Origin: an uncultured Porphyromonas sp.
GTDB lineage: Bacteria; Bacteroidota; Bacteroidia; Bacteroidales; Porphyromonadaceae
DNA: 6,006 bases
Assembly (NCBI GenBank): GCA_900554935.1
Contig: USJF01000085.1
Location: 1 to 6,006 of the forward strand
Direction: 5' to 3'
The translations under genes were made by a program, and so were the position numbers. Shown in pieces: positions 1 through 6,006 of this stretch. Within the stretch, counting starts at the first letter, position 1. Each line of letters starts with the position of its first letter. The notes under the pieces are model-generated. The model saw only the letters and a list, made by a program, of their open reading frames with translations, was not told the DNA's origin and ran no database searches.

Positions 1-27
1 CATTAACAAATCAACTAATCACCAGTT

Positions 28-162
28 TTACCAACATTTTTGACCTATACGCCTAAAATTAAACAGCTGAAATAGCCAATACTCTTTCCTGCCCGCCCTA
101 CCACTAAAGGTAGCATACTTTTGGGTCATGATCTCCTTGAAGTTGGTAAAGATTTCGTTCAT
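28..162 (-). pseudogene. Truncated DUF805 family membrane protein (N-terminal remnant, 44 codons)
   Basis: I translated this stretch by hand on the minus strand. It opens with ATG at 162-160 and ends at TAA (30-28), giving 44 residues. Residues 15-29 read KYATFSGRAGRKEYW and are followed by LFQLFN. This is the N-terminal signature of DUF805 inner-membrane proteins (pattern Y-x-x-F-x-G-R-x-x-R-x-E-Y-W, as in E. coli YhaH), which are usually about 110-150 residues with several membrane helices. The family signature sits about 15 residues from the Met, which fits the normal start. After residue 35 the expected hydrophobic helix is missing in all three minus-strand frames down to base 1, and stops occur in each. 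A simple frameshift therefore does not explain the loss; a deletion, insertion or recombination end near base 57 does. The tail FRRIGQKCW faintly recalls the later DUF805 motif RRLHDxGxSGW, so an internal deletion is possible. The family match is strong; calling it broken is my inference. The function of DUF805 is unknown. Confidence 0.66.
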
Positions 163-332
163 AATTCTAATTTTATATTAAGTGATACAATAAAAAACGT
201 ATGCTCTAACAGTAAACTCTTCTCAATTAAGATAGCCAAATTTACAAAAATAATCAATGTAAGACCACTCTTTTTTTAGTGTGTTGCCAAGAGCTACGCA
301 CTACGAAGAATTATGCTGTGTGCAGCGTGTGC

Positions 333-424
333 GAGTTTGTAACTCAGCAAATGCGGAGTTTGTAACTGAGTAATGGCGGAGTTTGTAACTGAGTAAATGC
401 TGAGTTTGTAACTCGGCAAGTGCT
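333..424. repeat. 23-bp tandem repeat (minisatellite), four complete units
   Basis: The 12-base core GAGTTTGTAACT starts at 333, 356, 379 and 402, so the period is exactly 23 bp and the array is 92 bp long. All four cores are identical; differences lie in the 11-base tails. The outer units (1 and 4) continue with CAGCAA or CGGCAA, and the inner units (2 and 3) with GAGTAA. Each core is nearly palindromic. Units 1 and 4 contain a perfect GAGTT-TGT-AACTC inverted repeat, while units 2 and 3 keep only AGTT/AACT. The period is not a multiple of three and stops recur, so it is not coding. There is no unique spacer between units, which excludes CRISPR. From memory, P. gingivalis carries MITEs (BrickBuilt) that contain a 23-bp minisatellite; this array could be a relative. 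I could not find convincing terminal inverted repeats around it. Confidence 0.9.
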
Positions 425-465
425 TTGATACGGTCGCTCTCTATGATTTTCCTATACTATTGGTT

Positions 466-513
466 TTTAGGGGATTATAGAAGCCTTGTCGATTGCTTGT
501 ATAACCCTCTAAA
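466..513 (-). terminator. Possible 3'-end hairpin downstream of gmk-nadD
   Basis: The arms 466-479 and 500-513 form an imperfect 14-bp inverted repeat around a 20-base loop. Twelve of 14 positions are Watson-Crick pairs, and one of the other two is a G-U wobble whichever strand is transcribed. It starts 29 bases beyond the stop codon of the leftward operon, where a 3' UTR hairpin would be expected. Against a classical intrinsic terminator, the minus-strand RNA carries an A run rather than a U run after the stem. It may be an RNA 3' end structure, part of a degenerate mobile element together with the adjacent 23-bp repeats, or chance in AT-rich DNA. Confidence 0.3.
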
Positions 514-542
514 TGTAGCTACAGTGTAGGAGTTTTTTTGTC

Positions 543-1718
543 TTAATGCTTAAGCTGGAGAAGGTGTAGGTGGAGCTGTCGGTAGAGAGGATGGGTGAGC
601 TCTGGAGAGAGGAGGAAGGGGAGTGCCTTGCCCTTAAGTAGCATCTCGCGTATCTCTGTGCTGGAGATATTGAAGGTTGGGACCTCTTTGAGGACTTCTA
701 CCTTGTCGCTCACCTCTTTAGGGATATTCTCTAGGGTATATCCTGGACGTGGGTAGGCGATGATGGGAAGCTCTTGGAGAAGCTCTTCTGCCTTGTGCCA
801 CTTGGGTAGTGTCATTAGGCTATCGGCACCTATTAGGAGTGTAAAGTGGCTCTTTGGGTACTTACTCTTGAGGTGCCGGATAGTGTTGATGGTGTAGTAG
901 GGTGGGGTGAGTTCTTCCTCTTCTTGTGACAATCGTAGCTTGGGATAGTGCTGGATGAGGTGCTGAATCCACTCTGCCCTAAAGGGGGTAGGGAGCTGTG
1001 TGCGATCTTCCTTAAAGGGGCTGGCAGGTGTGAGGAGTAGCCATACTTCATCGAAGCGATCGGAGTACTTCTCTACCAAATAATTGGCGAGTGAGAGGTG
1101 GCCTACGTGCATGGGATTGAATGAGCCGGGGAATAGCAGTATGCGTCTCTCGCCCTCAATAAATCGCTGAATGATCTCGGCTGCTTCGTGGCAAGCGACA
1201 TCCAGCTGGTCATTGATGATTTTTCGGTCAAAGAGGGGTGCGTAGCTCAGCTCTGTTTCTGCCTTGGCTAGTCGCTCTGCTATCTTCTCGGGGGAGTCGG
1301 TGCCTCTGGACTCCAATCGTTGGCGAAGGGCATCAATGCTTGGTGGCTGTATGAATAGCGTGAGTGCTTGGTCGCCGTAGGCTTTCTTGATATTGAGTGC
1401 ACCTTTGACATCAATATCGAGTAGTGCTGTCTCGCCCCTTGCAAGGGTATCATCTATCTCGCTTCTCAGTGTGCCGTAGAAGCACCCTTCGTAGACTTCC
1501 TCATATTCGAGGAAGTCTCCTAGGGAGATGCGTTGCTTAAACTCCTCTGTGGTGAGGAAGTGGTAGTGGATGCCATCTCGCTCCTCTCCTCGAGGGGCTC
1601 TGGAGGTGGCTGATATGGAGAAGTGTCCACGGAGACCGTGCTTGCTGGTCAATTGGTCGATGATGGTACTCTTCCCTGAGCCACTAGGTGCGGAGAATAT
1701 GATCAGTTTGCCAGACAT
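543..1718 (-). CDS. gmk-nadD: Bifunctional guanylate kinase / nicotinate-nucleotide adenylyltransferase (Gmk-NadD fusion)
   Basis: One uninterrupted 391-residue frame encodes two complete enzymes. Residues 1-190 are guanylate kinase (ATP + GMP/dGMP to ADP + GDP/dGDP). They have the P-loop APSGSGKST at 10-18, the GMP-binding stretch SRAPRGEERDGIHYHF (39-54), YGT at 81-83, DIDVKGA at 101-107, and lid residues around RLESRGTDSPEKIAER (134-149). Residues 192-391 are NadD (nicotinate mononucleotide + ATP to deamido-NAD + PPi). They have the nucleotidyltransferase motif GSFNPMHVGH at 198-207 with H204 and H207, GADS at 297-300, W307, and ISSTEIR at 351-357. Both parts are of normal family length, so nothing is truncated. 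The junction RFIEGERRILLF has virtually no linker: NadD begins where its own Met would normally be. The only Met near the NadD start is M203, inside the catalytic motif, so separate translation of NadD from ATG is unlikely. The gene lies 27 bases after yicC and is probably last in the operon. Both products are cytosolic. Confidence 0.95.
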   Translation of the reverse strand: MSGKLIIFSAPSGSGKSTIIDQLTSKHGLRGHFSISATSRAPRGEERDGIHYHFLTTEEFKQRISLGDFLEYEEVYEGCFYGTLRSEIDDTLARGETALLDIDVKGALNIKKAYGDQALTLFIQPPSIDALRQRLESRGTDSPEKIAERLAKAETELSYAPLFDRKIINDQLDVACHEAAEIIQRFIEGERRILLFPGSFNPMHVGHLSLANYLVEKYSDRFDEVWLLLTPASPFKEDRTQLPTPFRAEWIQHLIQHYPKLRLSQEEEELTPPYYTINTIRHLKSKYPKSHFTLLIGADSLMTLPKWHKAEELLQELPIIAYPRPGYTLENIPKEVSDKVEVLKEVPTFNISSTEIREMLLKGKALPFLLSPELTHPLYRQLHLHLLQLKH

Positions 1719-1745
1719 AGTGCTATATGCTATGGTATTGCTTTA

Positions 1746-2630
1746 TTAGAGCACGTTGAGGACTTGCTCTTTGATCTGCTCTAGTTCGTCTTTCATCTTA
1801 ACCACAATCTTCTGGAGTGTGGCGTGGTTGCTCTTGGAGCCTAGGGTATTGATCTCTCGCCCCATCTCTTGAGCTATAAAGCCGAGTTTTCGTCCCTGGC
1901 CTACCTCTTCGTGATCTAGTGTCTCAATGAAGTACTTGATGTGGTTGCGAAGTCTATTTTTTTCTTCATTCACATCTAGCTTCTCAATGTAGTAGATCAT
2001 CTCTTGCTCCAAGCGTGAGCGATCGTATTCGACATCGACATACTTGCTTAGGCCCTCTTCGATCCTTTGGCGGATCTCGGTGATGCGCTCTGCTTCGTAT
2101 GGGGCTACGCTATCAAGAAGCTGTGCGATGGTCTGGACGTTTTTAATGAAGCCGTTGTAGAGCGACTTGCCCTCTTGTAGCCTGAATTCATTGAGCCTAT
2201 CGCACGCCTCTTCCACTGCCTGCATGGTGATATTCTCGAGGTCTTGGGTCTCTTTTTCGGAGGTGGAGCTCTCGGTATTCATCACCCCTGGCATATTGAG
2301 TACCATTCGCATGGGGTCGGTAGGTAGTGGGATGGAGGTGCTCTCGCTAAACTCTTTGAGTAACTGCCAATACTGCTTGCCTAGCTCGCTATTGAGCTGT
2401 AGGCTGGGCTCTGTATGGAGTTGCTCAAAGCTGATGAAGATATCTATCTTGCCACGCTGTAGCTTTTCGATAACTCTCTTGCGTGCCGCTAGCTCTATAT
2501 GGCGTATCTCCTGAGGAAAGCGGAGGCTGATATCGGCCTGCTTGCTATTGATGGAGCGAATCTCTACGGTGATCTTTTGAGTGGGGGTGGAGGCTTCGGC
2601 CTTTCCGAAGCCTGTCATAGAATGTATCAT
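1746..2630 (-). CDS. yicC: YicC family endoribonuclease
   Basis: This 294-residue protein is full length for the YicC/YloC family. It starts MIHSMTGFGKAEA, the family's conserved N-terminus, which fixes the start at 2630. It has the C-terminal DUF1732 signatures: RLEQEM at 206-211, DVNEEKNRLRNH at 219-230, and GRKLGFIAQEMGREINTLGS at 246-265, with acidic residues E209, E222-E223, E255 and E259. It ends in the typical EQIKEQVLNVL. In E. coli, YicC is an endoribonuclease linked to turnover of the small RNA RyhB; the substrates in Bacteroidota are not known to me. It lies 14 bases after secA and 27 bases before gmk-nadD, so it is almost certainly cotranscribed with both. The yicC-gmk pairing is widespread in bacteria. 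No Shine-Dalgarno is visible. The secA and yicC stop codons share the same context, TAATAAAG (tandem stops). A strong hairpin lies within codons 6-14 (listed separately). Confidence 0.95.
   Translation of the reverse strand: MIHSMTGFGKAEASTPTQKITVEIRSINSKQADISLRFPQEIRHIELAARKRVIEKLQRGKIDIFISFEQLHTEPSLQLNSELGKQYWQLLKEFSESTSIPLPTDPMRMVLNMPGVMNTESSTSEKETQDLENITMQAVEEACDRLNEFRLQEGKSLYNGFIKNVQTIAQLLDSVAPYEAERITEIRQRIEEGLSKYVDVEYDRSRLEQEMIYYIEKLDVNEEKNRLRNHIKYFIETLDHEEVGQGRKLGFIAQEMGREINTLGSKSNHATLQKIVVKMKDELEQIKEQVLNVL
2591..2613 (-). other. Perfect 9-bp hairpin in the first codons of yicC
   Basis: On the mRNA strand, AGGCTTCGG and CCGAAGCCT form a perfect GC-rich 9-bp stem around a 5-base loop, starting 17 bases after the A of the yicC start codon. 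It lies wholly inside codons for the conserved TGFGKAEA peptide, so part of the sequence is fixed by the protein. It could slow ribosome loading or mark an RNA processing site. No function is shown by the sequence alone. Confidence 0.5.
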
Positions 2631-2644
2631 AGCTTATATCTTTA

Positions 2645-5600
2645 TTAAAGGTTGCGGCCGTGACAATTCTTGAACTTCTTCCCACTTCCACAAGGACAAG
2701 GGTCGTTGCGACCAATCTTTTGCTCTGCGATATATGGCTGGGTCTTTTGTGGCTGTTGGCTGGCAGCCTGACCTGCCTCGTAGCGAGCTTGCTGAGCTGC
2801 TTCGTAGTCGTCTTTTTGCTCTTGGTAGCGTCTGCGTTTATTGGCTCTTGGGTCTTCTCGCTGCTCACGCACATCTACCCTACGCTGATCATCCTCTTGC
2901 TGGGGGGCGATATTGACGTGACCACGCATGATGATCTCGGAGGCTTTTTGATTCATCTCTATCACCATTGAGCGGAATAGTTCGTAGGCCTCTACTTTGA
3001 AGATCACTAGTGGGTCTTTATTCTCGTAGGAAACGTTGCGAACCGCATTTTGAAGCTCGTCCATAGCGAGTAGGTGGCGCTCCCACGCCTCGTCGATGGT
3101 ATAGAGGAGGATGGTCTTTTGGAAGGCTTTGGCAACGCTCTTGCCTTCGGTCTCTACCGCTTCCTTTAGGTTGGTGACAACGTTGTAGCCCAATCTACCA
3201 TCGGTTACTGGTATGGCTATGCGCTCTACATTATCGCCGTGCTGCTCGTAGAAGGCTTTGAGTACTGGGTAGGTGACTTCGGCCATACGTGCGGAGCGGC
3301 GCTTGAGATTGGCAAGTACCTCCTCCATAATAGCATCTACCAATTGGTCGGGGTTGCTACGCTTATACTGCTCCTCGGTGAGTGGTAGCTCGGTAGAGAA
3401 GGCTTTGAATACGCTTTGCTTGAACTCTTCAAATGGCATCTCAGGTGCCCCATCGGTAAGGCTTTCGGCAGTCTGGGTAAGGGTATTGAGTACGTCTAGC
3501 CCAATACGCTCGCCCATCAGTGCGTGGTTACGACGGGTATAGATCACTTTACGCTGTGCATTCTTTACATCGTCGTAATCGAGCAGATGCTTGCGGACAC
3601 CGTAGTTATTCTCTTCTACCTTTTTCTGTGCGTTCTCTACTTGCTTGGATAGTTGCTTGCTCTCGAGCATATCATCGTCTTTTAGTCCCATAGTAGAGAG
3701 GATCCTTGCCATTCGATCGGACCCGAATAGACGCATCAACTTATCCTCAAAGGAGATGAAGAAGACTGAAGAACCGGGGTCGCCCTGACGGCCGGCACGA
3801 CCACGTAGCTGCCTATCCACACGGCGGCTTTCGTGGCGCTCGGTACCGATGATGGCGAGACCACCTGCCTCTTTTACTTCAGGAGAGAGCTTGATATCGG
3901 TACCACGACCTGCCATGTTGGTGGCGATGGTGACGGTACTCTTCTTACCTGCCTCTGCCACAATCTCAGCCTCTTTTTGGTGGAGCTTGGCATTGAGGAC
4001 TTGGTGTGGAATCTTGCGGAGTGTGAGCATCTTGCTGAGCAATTCGGAGGTCTCGACTGAGGTGGTACCAACGAGTACAGGGCGACCGATATTGATTAGG
4101 CGCTCAATTTCATCTATGATGGCAGCATACTTGGCTCTGGCGGTCTTGTAGATACGGTCGTTTTCATCGATACGAGCAATCGGTCTATTGGTTGGGATCA
4201 CCACTACATCTAGTTTGTAGATATCCCAAAACTCCTTGGCCTCGGTCTCGGCGGTACCGGTCATACCTGCCAGCTTGTGGTACATACGGAAGTAATTTTG
4301 GAGCGTGATGGTGGCTTTGGTTTGGGAGGCAGCCTCTACTTTGACGTGTTCCTTTGCCTCGATGGCTTGGTGAAGCCCATCGGAGTAGCGACGACCATCC
4401 ATGATACGTCCGGTCTGCTCATCGACGATCATCACTTTATTATCCATCACTACATATTGGTCATCGCGCTCGAAGAGTGTATAGGCTTTAAGTAGCTGCT
4501 GTACGGTATGCACACGCTCGCTCTTGATGGAGTAATCGGTGAGGAGCTGGTCTTTCTTTTCGCTCTTTTCTGCCGCTGTAAGGGACTCATTCTCTAGTGC
4601 GGATAATTGAGAAGCGATATCTGGAAGGACGAAGAAGCTGGGGTCTTCGTTTTTGCCAGAAAGGAGGTCAATACCTTTATCTGTAAGCTCTATCTGATTG
4701 TTTTTCTCATCAATTACGAAGTATAGGTCGTCGGTGACGATGTGCATTTGGCGGTTATTATCAGCCATATAGATTGCCTCGGTATCTAGCATACCTGCCT
4801 TGATACCCTCTTCGCTGAGGTATTTGATGAGGGCTTTGTTTTTGGGGAGACCTTTGAAGCTACGGTAGAGCTTGAGAAAGCCCTCCTCGCGCTCTTTCTT
4901 ATCTTCGCTCGCGATCTGCTTACGCGCCTCTGTGAGGAGTCGGCTGGCGAGGGTTTTCTGTGCATTGACCACTAGCTCTACATCGCTTCGGAACTCCTCA
5001 AACATCTGGTCACCTGAGCTCTCTACTGGACCTGAAATGATGAGTGGTGTACGAGCATCATCGATAAGAACGGAGTCGACCTCATCGACAATGGCATAAT
5101 TGTGCTTCCGCTGGACAAGGTCGGCAGGGGTGCGGGCCATATTGTCACGAAGATAGTCGAAGCCAAATTCATTGTTGGTACCAAAGGTGATATCGCAATT
5201 GTAGGCACGAAGTCGCTCTGGAGAATTGGGCTGATACTTATCGATACAATCGACGCTGATGCCATGGAACATATAGATAGGTCCCATCCATTCGGCATCA
5301 CGCTTGGAGAGGTAGTCATTGACGGTCACTACGTGTACTCCATTGCCGGTAAGTGCGTTGAGGAATACTGGAAGGGTAGCAACGAGAGTCTTACCCTCAC
5401 CTGTCGCCATCTCGGCAATTTTCCCTTGGTGCAATACTACGCCACCTATGAGCTGTACGTCGTAGTGAACCATATCCCACTTGGTGAGGTTACCTCCAGC
5501 CATCCACTCATTTTTGTAGATAGCTTTATCTCCCTCTATGTGTACAAAGTCGTGATTGATGGAGAGGTCGCGGTCAAACTGGGTTGCGGTGACGGCAATC

Positions 5601-5977
5601 TCCTGATTATCGGCAAAACGCTGCGCGGTGCTCTTGACAATGGCAAATACTTCGGGGAGTACCTCATTGAGCTTCTCCTCCATCTTGTCGAGGATAGTCT
5701 CCTCTAGCTTGTCTATCTGCTCCCATGCGGCTTCACGCTCGGGAAGGTCTAGTTCGTCAATACCATTTTTGAGCTCTTGGATCTGCTGGCGCTCTGGTTT
5801 AACTTCGTCTTGAATGCTTTGGCGAATTTGTGCGGTACGCTCACGGAGCTGATCGTGTGATATCTCCTTTACATGCTCGTACTGCTCTTTGATCTTATCT
5901 ACAATTGGCGTAATCTCTTTGAGGTCTCGCTGTGATTTGTTGCCAAATATCTTGGTTATAAAGTCTAAAAATCCCAT
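2645..5977 (-). CDS. secA: Protein translocase ATPase SecA
   Basis: SecA is the motor ATPase that pushes unfolded pre-proteins through the SecYEG channel at the inner membrane. The 1,110 residues are complete. NBD1 has Walker A ATGEGKT at 191-197 and the DEVD box at 298-301. The pre-protein cross-linking domain spans roughly 318-500. NBD2 has GMTGT (571-575), [12 protein letters not shown] (686-697) and [13 protein letters not shown] (723-735). Helical scaffold and two-helix finger follow, with Y984 aligning to the E. coli fingertip Tyr. The linker at about 1022-1085 is rich in Q, E and R. The tail is a SEC-C zinc motif (C1094, C1096, C1105, H1106) that in E. coli binds SecB, phospholipid or ribosome. 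It is about 200 residues longer than E. coli SecA, with extra segments at about 60-105, 123-168 and in the cross-linking domain, while the E. coli NBD2 variable insertion is absent; this matches Bacteroidota SecA. The start [12 protein letters not shown] is the usual one. Only 29 upstream bases are visible, with no ribosome binding site or clear promoter. Confidence 0.98.
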   Translation of the reverse strand: MGFLDFITKIFGNKSQRDLKEITPIVDKIKEQYEHVKEISHDQLRERTAQIRQSIQDEVKPERQQIQELKNGIDELDLPEREAAWEQIDKLEETILDKMEEKLNEVLPEVFAIVKSTAQRFADNQEIAVTATQFDRDLSINHDFVHIEGDKAIYKNEWMAGGNLTKWDMVHYDVQLIGGVVLHQGKIAEMATGEGKTLVATLPVFLNALTGNGVHVVTVNDYLSKRDAEWMGPIYMFHGISVDCIDKYQPNSPERLRAYNCDITFGTNNEFGFDYLRDNMARTPADLVQRKHNYAIVDEVDSVLIDDARTPLIISGPVESSGDQMFEEFRSDVELVVNAQKTLASRLLTEARKQIASEDKKEREEGFLKLYRSFKGLPKNKALIKYLSEEGIKAGMLDTEAIYMADNNRQMHIVTDDLYFVIDEKNNQIELTDKGIDLLSGKNEDPSFFVLPDIASQLSALENESLTAAEKSEKKDQLLTDYSIKSERVHTVQQLLKAYTLFERDDQYVVMDNKVMIVDEQTGRIMDGRRYSDGLHQAIEAKEHVKVEAASQTKATITLQNYFRMYHKLAGMTGTAETEAKEFWDIYKLDVVVIPTNRPIARIDENDRIYKTARAKYAAIIDEIERLINIGRPVLVGTTSVETSELLSKMLTLRKIPHQVLNAKLHQKEAEIVAEAGKKSTVTIATNMAGRGTDIKLSPEVKEAGGLAIIGTERHESRRVDRQLRGRAGRQGDPGSSVFFISFEDKLMRLFGSDRMARILSTMGLKDDDMLESKQLSKQVENAQKKVEENNYGVRKHLLDYDDVKNAQRKVIYTRRNHALMGERIGLDVLNTLTQTAESLTDGAPEMPFEEFKQSVFKAFSTELPLTEEQYKRSNPDQLVDAIMEEVLANLKRRSARMAEVTYPVLKAFYEQHGDNVERIAIPVTDGRLGYNVVTNLKEAVETEGKSVAKAFQKTILLYTIDEAWERHLLAMDELQNAVRNVSYENKDPLVIFKVEAYELFRSMVIEMNQKASEIIMRGHVNIAPQQEDDQRRVDVREQREDPRANKRRRYQEQKDDYEAAQQARYEAGQAASQQPQKTQPYIAEQKIGRNDPCPCGSGKKFKNCHGRNL

Positions 5978-6006
5978 ATATATCGTTGTTGTCTATTATC
6001 TATATT

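Larger units (their letters stand above)
163..542. other. Gene-free AT-rich intergenic gap with repeats
   Basis: This 380-base stretch separates the end of the gmk-nadD gene from the DUF805 remnant. No ATG occurs on the minus strand anywhere in it (no CAT on the plus strand), and plus-strand ATGs open only very short frames. It contains the 23-bp tandem repeat at 333-424, the inverted repeat at 466-513, a perfect 10-bp palindrome TGTAGCTACA at 514-523, and two runs of seven T (271-277 and 533-539). The part from 163 to 332 shows nothing I can assign beyond AT-rich sequence and a small inverted repeat (GCTG/CAGC, 315-326). It may hold the promoter of the DUF805 gene and the 3' end of the operon transcript, but I cannot place either with confidence. 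Confidence 0.75.

Noticed and set aside
237..244. Bacteroidota-type -7 promoter element (TAAATTTG on the minus strand) upstream of the DUF805 remnant
   Set aside because: It fits TAnnTTTG, but no TTTG/TTG element lies at the usual distance upstream. A single short AT-rich match is expected by chance. A similar plus-strand match at 116-123 (TACTTTTG) lies inside the DUF805 coding remnant and was rejected too.
333..424. CRISPR array
   Set aside because: The units abut with no unique spacers of constant length, and no cas genes are present. It is a tandem minisatellite.
443..529. 28-codon plus-strand frame (begins MIFLYYW)
   Set aside because: It is very short, has no recognisable homology or start context, overlaps the inverted repeat, and would run against the operon.
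506..539. Plus-strand intrinsic terminator (weak stem followed by seven T)
   Set aside because: The stem is only about five pairs with a bulge, and there is no plus-strand gene to terminate. The T run alone is not enough.
1100..1150. Separate nadD gene with its own start codon
   Set aside because: The frame runs on without a stop from gmk, and no ATG, GTG or TTG in frame precedes the GSFNP motif at the right place; the only nearby Met is inside the catalytic motif.
2545..2874. 109-residue minus-strand frame across the secA-yicC junction
   Set aside because: It overlaps both genes out of frame, has a low-complexity basic composition, and matches no known family. Both overlapping genes are certain.
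2660..2971. Plus-strand frame encoding a strongly hydrophobic, membrane-like stretch
   Set aside because: It is antisense to the Q-, E-, R- and K-rich C-terminal linker of SecA; the complement of such codons reads as Leu, Val and Ser. This is a composition artefact.
5102..5707. 201-residue plus-strand open frame
   Set aside because: It lies entirely antisense to conserved N-terminal SecA sequence, including Walker A, and its translation resembles no family I know. Long antisense frames are expected opposite a constrained gene.

Overview
The window looks like chromosomal housekeeping DNA from a Bacteroidota bacterium, most likely Porphyromonas or a close relative. Three things support this. 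The SecA is about 1,110 residues with the extra N-terminal and pre-protein cross-linking segments seen in Bacteroidota SecA. The order secA - yicC - gmk - nadD matches what I recall for Porphyromonas. None of the start codons has a recognisable Shine-Dalgarno sequence, as is usual in this phylum. A 23-bp minisatellite in the flanking gap also recalls the repeat-bearing MITEs described in P. gingivalis. The species cannot be fixed from sequence reading alone.

Layout. All recognised genes read leftward (minus strand). From right to left: secA (5977-2645), complete, starting 29 bases from the right edge; a 14-base gap; yicC (2630-1746); a 27-base gap; then one 391-codon gene (1718-543) in which guanylate kinase and nicotinate-nucleotide adenylyltransferase (NadD) are fused in frame. 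The tight spacing suggests one operon. Left of it, 163-542 is a gene-free, AT-richer gap. It holds a four-copy, exactly 23-bp tandem repeat (333-424) and an imperfect 14-bp inverted repeat (466-513). At the far left (162-28, minus strand) is a 44-codon remnant that starts like a DUF805 membrane protein and stops just after the family's N-terminal signature.

How the genes fit together. SecA is the ATPase that drives pre-proteins through SecYEG. YicC is an endoribonuclease-family protein. Gmk makes GDP/dGDP, and NadD adenylates nicotinate mononucleotide on the way to NAD. Their grouping looks like conserved housekeeping synteny, not a single pathway. The least ordinary items are the Gmk-NadD fusion, the 23-bp minisatellite, the DUF805 remnant, and a perfect 9-bp hairpin at the start of yicC. 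I found no phage, defence, CRISPR, RNA gene or clearly new multi-gene system.
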